From DASVBJ01 sp036375895 (GTDB lineage: Bacteria > Actinomycetota > Actinomycetes > JACCUZ01), in NCBI GenBank assembly GCA_036375895.1, contig DASVBJ010000087.1, positions 1 through 11,178 on the forward strand: a DNA stretch of 11,178 nucleotides, written 5' to 3'. A program made the translations under genes and the position numbers. The notes below the pieces were generated by a model. The model was not told the origin of the DNA and did no database searches. It saw nothing but the letters and a program-made list of their open reading frames with translations. Shown in pieces: positions 1 to 6,126 of the stretch (positions are counted from its first letter, which is position 1; every line of letters begins with the position of its first letter).

Positions 1-1574
1 GGGAAGTCCTCGACCTCGATCTTCCAGACCGCCTCCATGCCGAGCTCGGGGTACTCGAGCACCTCGACCGACTTGATGCAGTCCTGCGCGAGCCGCGCGG
101 CCGGGCCGCCGATCGACCCGAGGTAGAAGCCGCCGTAGGTCTTGCACGCCTCGGTCACCTGCGCCGACCGGTTGCCCTTGGCCAGCATCACGAACGACCC
201 GCCGGCGGCCTGGAACTGCGCGACGTAGGAGTCCATCCGCCCGGCCGTGGTCGGCCCGAACGAGCCTGACGCGTAGCCCTCCGGCGTCTTCGCCGGCCCG
301 GCGTAGTAGACCGCGTGGTCGCGCAGGTACGCCGGCATCTCCTCGCCCGCGTCCAGCCGCTCCTTGATCTTGGCGTGGGCGATGTCGCGCGCCACCACGA
401 GCGGACCCGACAGCGACAGCCGGGTCTTCACGGGGTAGCGGGAGAGCTCGGCGCGGATCTCCGACATCGGCCGGTTGAGGTCGACGCGGACCACCTCGGT
501 GTCCTCGCCGAGATGCTCGTCCGTCGTGTCGGGCAGGAACCGCGCCGGGTCGCGCTCGAGCTGCTCGAGGAACACGCCCTCCGCGGTGATCTTCCCGAGC
601 GCCTGCCGGTCGGCCGAGCAGGACACCGCGATGGCCACCGGGCAGGAGGCGCCGTGCCGCGGCAGCCGCACCACCCGCACGTCGTGGCAGAAGTACTTGC
701 CGCCGAACTGCGCGCCGATGCCGAAGCCCCGGGTCAGCTCCAGCACCTGCGCCTCGAGCTCGAGGTCTCGGAAGCCGTGCCCGACCGACGACCCCGAGGT
801 GGGCAGCGCGTCGAGGTACTTCGCGGACGCGTACTTCGCCGTCTTCAGCGCGAACTCCGCGCTGGTGCCGCCGACCACGACGGCCAGGTGGTACGGCGGG
901 CAGGCGGCCGTGCCGAGCGCGCGCAGCTTCTCGTCCAGGAACGCCAGCATCCGCTCGGGGTTCAGGACCGCCTTGGTCTCCTGGTAGAGGAAGGACTTGT
1001 TCGCGCTGCCTCCGCCCTTGGCCATGAAGAGGAACTTGTACGCCGGGTCGGCCGCCGACGGCGTCGAGTAGATCTCGATCTGGGCCGGCAGGTTCGAGCC
1101 GGTGTTCTTCTCGTCCCACATGGTGAGCGGGGCGAGCTGGGAGTAGCGCAGGTTCAGGGTCGTGTACGCGTCGTACACGCCGCGGGCGATGGCCTCGCCG
1201 TCGTCGGCGCCGGTCAGCACCCGCTCGCCCTTCTTGCCCATCACGACGGCGGTGCCGGTGTCCTGGCACATCGGCAGCACGCCGGCCGCCGAGATGTTCG
1301 CGTTCTTCAGCAGGTCGAGCGCGACGAAGCGGTCGTTGGGCGAGCTCTCCGGGTCGTCGACGATGCGGCGCAGCTGGGCCAGGTGGGCGGGGCGCAGGTA
1401 GTGCGCGATGTCGTGCATCGCCTCGGCGGTCAGCCGGGTCAGCGCCGCCGGGTCGACGCGGAGGAAGCGCTCGCCGCCGGCCTCGAACGTCGAGACGCCG
1501 TCCTCCGTGACGAGCCGGTAGTCCGTCTCGTCGGGGCCCAGGGGCAGCAGGTCGGAGTAAGCGAACTCGGGCAT
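1..1574 (-). CDS. Class I fumarate hydratase (4Fe-4S), C-terminus cut by window edge
   Basis: Interconverts fumarate and malate in the TCA cycle, in the cytosol. About 524 codons lie in the window; the frame is open to the left edge, so the last 20-30 residues of a roughly 550-residue protein are outside. The N-terminal half carries CQDTGTA (Cys about 103), ACPPYHLA (Cys about 225) and GASCP (Cys about 311, with a further Cys about 319); such cysteines ligate the 4Fe-4S cluster in FumA/FumB-type enzymes. The C-terminal domain shows GSFGPTTAGRMDSYV and CKTYGGFYLGSIGG, both hallmarks of the class I family. ATG at 1574 is chosen because an AAGGA ribosome site (1582-1586) stands 7 bases upstream. 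It is unrelated to FumC-type class II fumarase. It is divergent from the small gene at 1675. A tartrate dehydratase is a less likely reading, since this is one full-length fused polypeptide. Confidence 0.96.
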   Translation of the reverse strand, partial: MPEFAYSDLLPLGPDETDYRLVTEDGVSTFEAGGERFLRVDPAALTRLTAEAMHDIAHYLRPAHLAQLRRIVDDPESSPNDRFVALDLLKNANISAAGVLPMCQDTGTAVVMGKKGERVLTGADDGEAIARGVYDAYTTLNLRYSQLAPLTMWDEKNTGSNLPAQIEIYSTPSAADPAYKFLFMAKGGGSANKSFLYQETKAVLNPERMLAFLDEKLRALGTAACPPYHLAVVVGGTSAEFALKTAKYASAKYLDALPTSGSSVGHGFRDLELEAQVLELTRGFGIGAQFGGKYFCHDVRVVRLPRHGASCPVAIAVSCSADRQALGKITAEGVFLEQLERDPARFLPDTTDEHLGEDTEVVRVDLNRPMSEIRAELSRYPVKTRLSLSGPLVVARDIAHAKIKERLDAGEEMPAYLRDHAVYYAGPAKTPEGYASGSFGPTTAGRMDSYVAQFQAAGGSFVMLAKGNRSAQVTEACKTYGGFYLGSIGGPAARLAQDCIKSVEVLEYPELGMEAVWKIEVEDF

Positions 1575-1581
1575 CGCAGGG

Positions 1582-1623
1582 TCCTTCGCGCGGTCGTCGT
1601 AGGGAAGATCAGGGTCAAGCCTA
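1582..1623 (-). promoter_or_regulatory. Leader of the fumarase gene: ribosome site and possible -10
   Basis: On the minus strand AAGGA (1586-1582) is spaced 7 bases from the ATG at 1574 and is a clear ribosome site, unlike most genes here, which lack one. A TAGGCT hexamer (1623-1618) could be the -10 of a promoter with a leader of about 36 bases, but no good -35 is seen at the right distance. The ribosome site is well supported; the promoter is weak. Confidence 0.4.
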
Positions 1624-1662
1624 GATTGCGCAGGCAGGAGGTCCTGGGGCCTACGACCGACG

Positions 1663-1668
1663 TACGCT
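1663..1668 (+). promoter_or_regulatory. Putative leaderless -10 of the His/Glu-rich small gene
   Basis: TACGCT fits the actinobacterial -10 form TANNNT and ends 6 bases before the ATG at 1675, so transcription would start at or near the start codon. No ribosome site is at a useful distance: the AGGAGG at 1637-1642 is over 30 bases away. The same hexamer and spacing recur at other genes of the window. No clear -35 is visible. Confidence 0.45.
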
Positions 1669-1674
1669 GGCCCC

Positions 1675-1878
1675 ATGACCACCCAGGCCGGCTCGGACGG
1701 CAGGCGCGAGCCGCACGACCAGCCGGACGCCGGGCACCTCGACGAGGACCCCGAGGCGCTCGAGGACCCCGTGCACGCCGGCGACGCCCGCCACCAGCAC
1801 GAGCTGCACGAGCACGAGCAGCACGAGCACGAGCAGCACGAGCCAGCCGGCGACGAGGCGGCGCCCGACGGCGCCTGA
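1675..1878 (+). CDS. Small acidic His/Glu-rich protein (67 aa), possible metal binder
   Basis: I do not recognise a family. The 67 residues hold 10 His, 11 Glu, 9 Asp, 3 Arg and no Lys or Cys. There is no signal peptide or membrane segment, so it should be cytosolic and probably disordered. Residues 45-56 are a tandem HEHEQ repeat followed by HEP, inside a His-rich stretch (40-55). Such His/acidic runs often bind Zn, Ni or Cu, but that is inference. Evidence that it is a gene: G or C at essentially every third codon position, a TANNNT-type -10 placed for a leaderless start at 1675, and clean placement between the divergent fumarase and the convergent glpX without overlap. Against: it is short, low in complexity and without a recognisable homologue. 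Confidence 0.6.
   Translation: MTTQAGSDGRREPHDQPDAGHLDEDPEALEDPVHAGDARHQHELHEHEQHEHEQHEPAGDEAAPDGA
1807..1842 (+). repeat. In-frame 15-base tandem repeat in the His/Glu-rich gene
   Basis: A unit reading CACGAGCACGAGCAG occurs twice exactly (1807-1821, 1822-1836), followed by a partial third copy CACGAG (1837-1842). Each unit encodes HEHEQ. The exact repetition suggests recent slippage or unequal crossover, and copy number may differ between strains. Confidence 0.85.
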
Positions 1879-1879
1879 C

Positions 1880-1891
1880 CCCCGCGCGGGG
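1880..1891. terminator. Short GC palindrome between convergent genes, weak terminator candidate
   Basis: CCCCGCGCGGGG is a perfect 12-base palindrome lying in the 25-base gap between the stop of the small plus-strand gene (1878) and the stop of glpX (1904). Position favours a bidirectional terminator. The stem is short once a loop is allowed and there is no T-tract, so it may be chance in such GC-rich DNA. Confidence 0.25.
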
Positions 1892-1903
1892 CGGTCGCGC
1901 TCC

Positions 1904-2938
1904 TCAGGTGGCGCGCTCGAAGTCGATCGAGGAGTAGGCGCGCAGCTTGTCGAGCCGGTGCTCGCTCTCGACGATGCGGATGGTCCCGCTGCGTGAGCGC
2001 ATCACGATCGAGTGGGTGCGCACGATGCCGCCGCCGTAGCGCACGCCGCGGACCAGCTCGCCGTCGGTGATACCGGTCGCCACGAAGAAGACGTCGTTGC
2101 CGCTCACCAGCTCGTCGGTCACGAGCACCCGGTCGAGGTCGTGGCCGGCGTCGAGCGCCTTCTGCCGCTCCTCGTCGTCCTTCGGCCAGAGCCGGCCCTG
2201 GATCACGCCGCCCAGTGTCTTGAGTGCGCAGGCCGCGATGATGCCCTCGGGCGTGCCGCCGATGCCGAGCATGAGGTCGATGCCGGTGCCCTCGCGGGCC
2301 GCCATGATCGCGCCGGCGACGTCCCCGTCGGTGATGAACATGATGCGGGCGCCGGTCGAGCGGACCTCTTCGACGAGCCTCTCGTGCCGCGGGCGGTCGA
2401 GGATGACGACGGTGACGTCCGAGGCGGACATGTGCTTGGCGCGGGCCACCCGGCGAATGTTCTCGGCGACCGGCAGCCGGATGTCGACGACCTCGGCCGC
2501 CTCCGGGCCGGTCGCGAGCTTCTCCATGTAGAACACGGCCGACGGGTCGAACATCGTGCCCCGCTCGGCGACGGCCATCACCGACACGGCGTTGCCCATG
2601 CCGAGGGCGGTGAGCCGCGTGCCGTCGATCGGGTCGACCGCCACATCGCACTCGGGCCCGCGTCCGTCGCCCACGCGCTCCCCGTTGAAGAGCATCGGGG
2701 CCTCGTCCTTCTCGCCCTCGCCGATCACGACCACGCCGGTCATGCTCACGGTGTGGATGAGCTGGCGCATCGCGTTGACCGCCGCGCCGTCCGCGCCGTT
2801 CTTGTCGCCCCGGCCAACCCAGCGGCCGGCAGCCATCGCCGCGGCCTCGGTGACCCGCACCAGCTCCAGGGCGAGGTTGCGGTCGGGCGCCTCGGCCCTC
2901 GGCGTCAGTGCGGGCGGGATCTCGGAGTGCTCGCTCAT
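1904..2938 (-). CDS. glpX: Class II fructose-1,6-bisphosphatase GlpX
   Basis: Hydrolyses fructose 1,6-bisphosphate to fructose 6-phosphate, the key cytosolic step of gluconeogenesis; in many actinobacteria GlpX is the main FBPase. The protein is 344 residues, normal for the family. Visible motifs are GEGEKDEAPM (73-82), the metal-binding DPIDGT of lithium-sensitive phosphatases (102-107) and GIGGTPEG (225-232). ATG at 2938 gives a short polar N-terminal tail before the conserved domain; longer in-frame extensions upstream run through modC in another frame and are not real. It follows modC by 62 bases on the same strand but has its own promoter candidate (2976-3004), so it is probably transcribed independently of molybdate uptake. 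It faces the small His/Glu-rich gene tail to tail. Placement beside a fumarase gene matches actinobacterial synteny. Confidence 0.97.
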   Translation of the reverse strand: MSEHSEIPPALTPRAEAPDRNLALELVRVTEAAAMAAGRWVGRGDKNGADGAAVNAMRQLIHTVSMTGVVVIGEGEKDEAPMLFNGERVGDGRGPECDVAVDPIDGTRLTALGMGNAVSVMAVAERGTMFDPSAVFYMEKLATGPEAAEVVDIRLPVAENIRRVARAKHMSASDVTVVILDRPRHERLVEEVRSTGARIMFITDGDVAGAIMAAREGTGIDLMLGIGGTPEGIIAACALKTLGGVIQGRLWPKDDEERQKALDAGHDLDRVLVTDELVSGNDVFFVATGITDGELVRGVRYGGGIVRTHSIVMRSRSGTIRIVESEHRLDKLRAYSSIDFERAT

Positions 2939-2975
2939 GTCCTGCGTTCTCCCTCGGTACGCCGGGCGTCTCGTG

Positions 2976-3004
2976 ATCGTAGTCGGCGCGGTGCTGCCCG
3001 TCAC
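2976..3004 (-). promoter_or_regulatory. Putative glpX promoter
   Basis: On the minus strand GTGACG (3004-2999; four of six bases of TTGACA, including TGAC) is separated by 17 bases from TACGAT (2981-2976). Transcription would start near 2969, giving a leader of about 31 bases that contains GGGAG and AGGAC upstream of the ATG. The -35 overlaps the modC stop codon. An ACGCC-G-GGCGT dyad (2959-2969) lies at the predicted start and could be an operator or chance. Confidence 0.5.
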
Positions 3005-4035
3005 AGGAGCGCCAGCTGGACCTCGGTCGCCTTCACGCTCACCCACACCTCGCGGCCCTCGGCCAGGCCGAGGTCGGTGACCGCCTCGGGGGTGACCTCC
3101 GCGACGAGCTCCGTCGGGCCGCCGGCCAGGGCGACCCGCACCCGCAGCCGGCTGCCCGCCGGCGTGACCTCGGTGGCACGTCCCGGCCAGGCGTTGCGGG
3201 GGCTCCCCGACGGCCGGCGGGTGTGCACCGCGATCGAGCCGGGTGCCACGCAGGCGAGGGCCGGGCGTCCCGGGTCGAGCGGCTCTGCGGAGACCACCTC
3301 GACACCGCTCGGCGTGCGCAGCCCGTGACCGGTGCTCGTGCCGCTGAGGGCGTTCCAGCCGAACAGCTGGGCGACCCAGCGGGTCCTCGGCGCGCGGGTG
3401 ACCTCGGCCGGTGACGCGTCCTGGACCAGCCGGCCGCCCTCCAGCACGAGCACGCGGTCGGCGAGGGCGACCGCCTCGACCAGGTCGTGGGTGACGAACA
3501 GGCACACCCCGTCGTACGTCGTGAGATGCCGGCGCAGCAGGGTGCGGACCGCCGCGCGGGTCGCCGTGTCCAGCGCGGCGAGCGGCTCGTCGAGCAGCAG
3601 CAGGGCGGGCCGCCCGGCGAAGGCGCGGGCCAGTGCGACCCGCTGCGCCTCGCCGCCGGACAGCGTGGTGGTGCGGCGGTCGGCCAACCCCTCGACGTCG
3701 AGGCGGGCGAGCCACCGGCGGGCCTCGGCCCTCGCCTGCGTGCGGGAGTGCCCGGCCGCCCGCAGGGCGTAGGCCGCGTTGTCGAGCACCGACAGGTGCG
3801 GGAAGAGCACCCCCGCCTGCGGCACCCAGCCGACCCGGCGCTGGTGCGCGGGCACGCTGGTGAGGTCGCGGCCGTCGAGACGCACCTCCGCGGTCGCGGG
3901 GGAGGGCAGCCCGGCCACCGTGCGCAGCAGCGTCGTCTTGCCCGCGCCGTTGGGGCCGACCACGGCCAACGTGGTGCCATGCTCGGCGGCCACGTCGACG
4001 TCGAGCCAGCCCGTGGTCCGCACCCGCAGGGTCAC
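3001..4035 (-). CDS. modC: Molybdate ABC transporter ATP-binding protein ModC
   Basis: ATPase of the molybdate importer, acting on the cytosolic face of the membrane with ModB. At 344 residues it has the ABC domain first: Walker A GPNGAGKT (27-34), Q-loop Gln73, signature LSGGEAQ (125-131), Walker B LLLLDEP (145-151) and H-loop His183. The C-terminal part, about 280-344, is a Mop/TOBE domain ending with VKATEV; in ModC such domains bind molybdate or tungstate and can inhibit transport when the metal is plentiful. The closing VKAT motif resembles the end of the regulator encoded at 5608-6003. The GTG start at 4035 overlaps the modB stop as GTGA and is preceded by a G-rich ribosome site. A longer in-frame extension upstream is antisense-like noise inside modB. 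Tungstate or another oxyanion cannot be excluded from sequence alone. Confidence 0.95.
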   Translation of the reverse strand: MTLRVRTTGWLDVDVAAEHGTTLAVVGPNGAGKTTLLRTVAGLPSPATAEVRLDGRDLTSVPAHQRRVGWVPQAGVLFPHLSVLDNAAYALRAAGHSRTQARAEARRWLARLDVEGLADRRTTTLSGGEAQRVALARAFAGRPALLLLDEPLAALDTATRAAVRTLLRRHLTTYDGVCLFVTHDLVEAVALADRVLVLEGGRLVQDASPAEVTRAPRTRWVAQLFGWNALSGTSTGHGLRTPSGVEVVSAEPLDPGRPALACVAPGSIAVHTRRPSGSPRNAWPGRATEVTPAGSRLRVRVALAGGPTELVAEVTPEAVTDLGLAEGREVWVSVKATEVQLALL

Positions 4036-4829
4036 CGGGCGCCCCCACGGCGGAACGGCGTGAGCCACCGGCCGCGCAGCCCGACCAGCACGACGACCGA
4101 GACGGCGAGCAGCAGCAGCGACACGGCGGTCGCGGCGTCGGGGTCGTCCTGCAGCAGCAGGTAGACGGCGAGCGGCAGGGTCTGGGTGCGGCCGGGAACG
4201 TTGCCGGCGAAGGTGATCGTGGCGCCGAACTCGCCCAGCGCCCGGGCCCAGGCAAGCGCCGCCCCGGCCGCGAGCCCCGGGGCGACGAGGGGCAGCGTCA
4301 CCCGGGTGAAGACCCGCCAGGGGGAGGAGCCCAGGGTCGCGGCGACCTCCTCGTAGCTGCGGTCCAGCCCGGCGATGGCGCCCTCGACCGCCAGCACGAG
4401 GAACGGCAGCGCGACGAACGCACCCGCGACCACCGCCCCCGCCGTGCTGAACGGAAGCCGCACCCCCACGTCCGCGAGCGCCGGGCCGAGCACGCCGCGG
4501 CGGCCGAAGGCCAGCAGCAGCGCGACCCCGCCCACCACCGGCGGCAGCACGAGCGGCAGCAGCACGAGGGCCCGGACCAGCGAGCGACCCGGGAAGTCGG
4601 TGCGGGCGAGCAGCCAGGCGAGCGGGACGCCGAGGACAAGGCTCACCGCGAGCGAGCCCGCCGAGCAGACCAGGGACAGGCGCAGCGCCTCGCGTACCCG
4701 GTCGTCGGCCAGCAGCCCTCGCAGGTCGCCCCACGGCGCCCGCGCGAGCAGCCCCACCAACGGCAGCGCGAGGAACGTCACGGCGACCAGCCCGGGCACC
4801 AGGAGGGCGGCCGGGACTCGGCCTCTCAC
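4032..4829 (-). CDS. modB: Molybdate ABC transporter permease ModB
   Basis: Membrane channel subunit of the molybdate importer, 265 residues. Hydrophobic segments are visible at about 6-28, 51-75, 87-108, 128-150, 180-198 and 234-251, compatible with a five- to six-helix BPD-type permease. The EAA loop that docks on ModC is clear (EEVAATLG at 160-167, ending in TLP at 178-180). GEFGATITFAGN (199-210) is the conserved ModB/CysT-type segment. The GTG start at 4829 overlaps the modA stop (GTGA) and has GAGGGG just upstream; its own stop overlaps the modC start in the same way, so translation of the subunits is probably coupled. The frame stays open far upstream, inside modA, but that extension is hydrophilic Arg/Gly-rich nonsense and is excluded. 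Confidence 0.95.
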   Translation of the reverse strand: MRGRVPAALLVPGLVAVTFLALPLVGLLARAPWGDLRGLLADDRVREALRLSLVCSAGSLAVSLVLGVPLAWLLARTDFPGRSLVRALVLLPLVLPPVVGGVALLLAFGRRGVLGPALADVGVRLPFSTAGAVVAGAFVALPFLVLAVEGAIAGLDRSYEEVAATLGSSPWRVFTRVTLPLVAPGLAAGAALAWARALGEFGATITFAGNVPGRTQTLPLAVYLLLQDDPDAATAVSLLLLAVSVVVLVGLRGRWLTPFRRGGAR

Positions 4830-5611
4830 GGCCCCTCGAAGCCGGAGCGGGCCAGGACCTGCGTGCCGTCCGGCGACGCGAGCCAGCGGACGAACGCCCC
4901 AGCCGCCGCGCGGTGCTCGCTCGCCGCGACCACCGCGGCAGGGTAGGTCGCGGCCTGGTCGAACGCGGCAGGGATCGGCACGGTCGTCACGTCCGACCCG
5001 GCCGAGCGCGCGTCGGTCACGTAGACGATCCCGGCGTCGGCCTCGCCGAGGCGGACCCGGGTGAGCACCGCGCGCACGTCGGGCTCCTCCGACGCGGGTG
5101 TCAGTGTCACGCCCGCCGCGGAGAGGGCGGCGCGGGAGTAGCGGCCGACCGGGACCTGCGGGGCCGCGAGGACGGTCACCACGTCCGGGCGGGCGAGGTC
5201 GGCGAGACCGGTGACGTGCTTCGGGTTGCCCTTGCCGACGACGACGGTCAGCCGGTTGTGCGCCACCACGGTCGCGTCGCGCACGTCGTCTCCCAGGCCG
5301 GTCATGGTCTTCTCGTCGGCGGTGACGATGACGTCGGCCGGCGCGCCCTGTCGTACCTGACTGGCGAGCTCCTGGGACCCGGCGAGAGAGAACCGGAGCC
5401 GTACGCCGGGCTCGGTGCGGCCGTAGGCGGTGGTGAGCCCGTCGGCCGCGTCGGTGAGGGACGAGGCGGCCAGCACCGTGAGAGTGACCCGGTTGTCGGC
5501 CCGGCCCGATCCGCCACACCCGCCGAGCCCGACCGCCAGGGCCGCCGACACCGCCGCCAGCAGGGCGGCGGTTGCCGGCCGGGCCAGGCGACGCCGTGTC
5601 GCCGTGGTCAC
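4826..5611 (-). CDS. modA: Molybdate-binding lipoprotein ModA
   Basis: Extracytoplasmic solute-binding protein that captures molybdate and delivers it to ModBC. It has 261 residues. The N-terminus is Arg-rich, then a hydrophobic stretch (about 13-29) ends in the lipobox LGGC with Cys32, so it should be a lipid-anchored surface protein. The mature part follows the ModA pattern: VLAASSLTDA near the start, AGSQELASQ and QGAPADVIVTAD in the first lobe, VPVGRYSRAAL at the hinge and DAGIVYVTDA in the second lobe, residues that form the oxyanion pocket in this family. GTG at 5611 is favoured: it overlaps the upstream stop as GTGA and GGTGGAG (5623-5617) lies 5 bases before it. An oxyanion such as tungstate is an alternative ligand. 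Confidence 0.95.
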   Translation of the reverse strand: MTTATRRRLARPATAALLAAVSAALAVGLGGCGGSGRADNRVTLTVLAASSLTDAADGLTTAYGRTEPGVRLRFSLAGSQELASQVRQGAPADVIVTADEKTMTGLGDDVRDATVVAHNRLTVVVGKGNPKHVTGLADLARPDVVTVLAAPQVPVGRYSRAALSAAGVTLTPASEEPDVRAVLTRVRLGEADAGIVYVTDARSAGSDVTTVPIPAAFDQAATYPAAVVAASEHRAAAGAFVRWLASPDGTQVLARSGFEGP

Positions 5612-6003
5612 CGGCGCTCCACCGTGACGTTGGTCGCCTTGACGGCGGCGACGGCCTCCTGTCCCACCTCCAGGTGGAGCTCCTCGACGGCCTCCCGGGT
5701 CAGCAGCGAGACCACCCGGTGCGGACCGGCCTGGATCTCTACCTGCGCCGCGACGTCGCCCAGCACGATCCGCGTGACGATGCCCGGGAAGGAGTTCCGC
5801 GCCGAGCTGCGCGGCGCCTCGGGGTCCGCGTCCGGTCGGCTCGCGAGAGAGGCCGCGAACTCGGCGAGTGCGCGCCCGGGCACCACCCGGCGCCCCGCCG
5901 GGTCACGGCTGGTCGGCAGCCGCCCGGCGTCGGCCCACCGCCGCACGGTGTCGGGGCTGACGCCGAGCAGATGCGCCGCCCTGCCGATGGGGTAGTCGCT
6001 CAT
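5608..6003 (-). CDS. HTH-Mop protein, likely molybdate-responsive regulator of the mod operon
   Basis: First gene of the mod operon, 131 residues. Residues 4-50 form a MerR/excisionase-like helix-turn-helix (YPIGRAAHLLGVSPDTVRRW, then an AGRLPTSRDPAGRR wing), which should bind DNA. After a linker, residues about 67-131 form a Mop/TOBE domain (NSFPGIVTRI, then VKATNVTVERR), the fold that binds molybdate in ModE, ModC and molbindins. It is therefore inferred to sense molybdate and control this operon; it is not ModE, whose DNA-binding domain is a LysR-type winged helix, and it carries only one Mop domain, so ligand binding would need oligomers. ATG at 6003 is chosen because TATCGT (6016-6011) ends 7 bases upstream, giving a leaderless start; a GTG at 6012 would add three residues but overlaps that hexamer. 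The stop overlaps modA as GTGA. A pure molybdate-storage role is possible. Confidence 0.85.
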   Translation of the reverse strand: MSDYPIGRAAHLLGVSPDTVRRWADAGRLPTSRDPAGRRVVPGRALAEFAASLASRPDADPEAPRSSARNSFPGIVTRIVLGDVAAQVEIQAGPHRVVSLLTREAVEELHLEVGQEAVAAVKATNVTVERR

Positions 6004-6038
6004 CTGCGTCACGATAGCCGTGTTTCAGGCCGCAGATG
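6001..6038 (-). promoter_or_regulatory. mod operon promoter with flanking inverted repeat (possible operator)
   Basis: TATCGT on the minus strand (6016-6011) is a -10 placed for a leaderless start at 6003. It lies between two exact 8-base inverted arms, CATCTGCG (6001-6008) and CGCAGATG (6031-6038), whose starts are 30 bases apart, about three helix turns. One arm covers the start codon and the other the -35 region, where no TTGACA-like box is seen, which fits a regulated promoter. The arms are seen directly; their role as the regulator's binding site is inference. The second arm also lies in a local dyad CCGCA-GA-TGCGG (6030-6041). Confidence 0.45.
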
Positions 6039-6114
6039 CGGCATACGCGCGGATCCGGGCCTGGCAGCTGCGTGTTCGCCCGACCCCGGGACGGCCTGCC
6101 TCGCGCCCGTCGGC

Positions 6115-6120
6115 GACGAT
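6115..6120 (+). promoter_or_regulatory. Weak leaderless -10 candidate for the DUF4245 gene
   Basis: GACGAT ends 6 bases before the ATG at 6127, the same geometry as the better TANNNT hexamers at neighbouring genes, but with G in the first position and no clear -35. No ribosome site is evident apart from a G-run immediately before the ATG. Divergent from the mod operon promoter about 100 bases away. Confidence 0.3.
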
Positions 6121-6126
6121 GGGGGC

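Noticed and set aside
1637..1642. AGGAGG as ribosome site for the small gene at 1675
   Set aside because: It is 32 bases from the ATG, too far to act, and no other start codon in a sensible frame follows it at a normal distance.
1651..1839. Minus-strand 62-codon frame with a Leu/Val-rich start that resembles a membrane peptide
   Set aside because: It is the antisense image of the HEHEQ repeat; the complement of CACGAG repeats automatically reads as Leu/Val. No ribosome site or -10.
315..1937. Long plus-strand open frame of 540 codons over the fumarase region
   Set aside because: It is antisense to a clear class I fumarase, has Arg/Val/Gly-rich low-complexity translation with no motif, and even runs across the start of the next genes; a shadow of GC-rich coding on the other strand.
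2939..4255. Apparent N-terminal extension of glpX to 783 codons
   Set aside because: The extension runs through modC and modB in a different frame and has no recognisable sequence; GlpX begins at 2938 with its own promoter and normal length.
4830..5519. Apparent N-terminal extension of modB inside modA
   Set aside because: Translation is Arg/Gly/Pro-rich noise in another frame of modA; the GTGA overlap at 4826-4829 gives the natural start.
6012..6012. Upstream GTG start for the HTH-Mop protein
   Set aside because: It overlaps the TATCGT -10 hexamer and would add only three residues; the ATG at 6003 has the expected leaderless spacing.
6004..6126. Possible molybdenum-cofactor riboswitch in front of the mod operon
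   Set aside because: The first gene appears leaderless, leaving no untranslated leader on the minus strand, and no conserved Moco-type fold could be made out.
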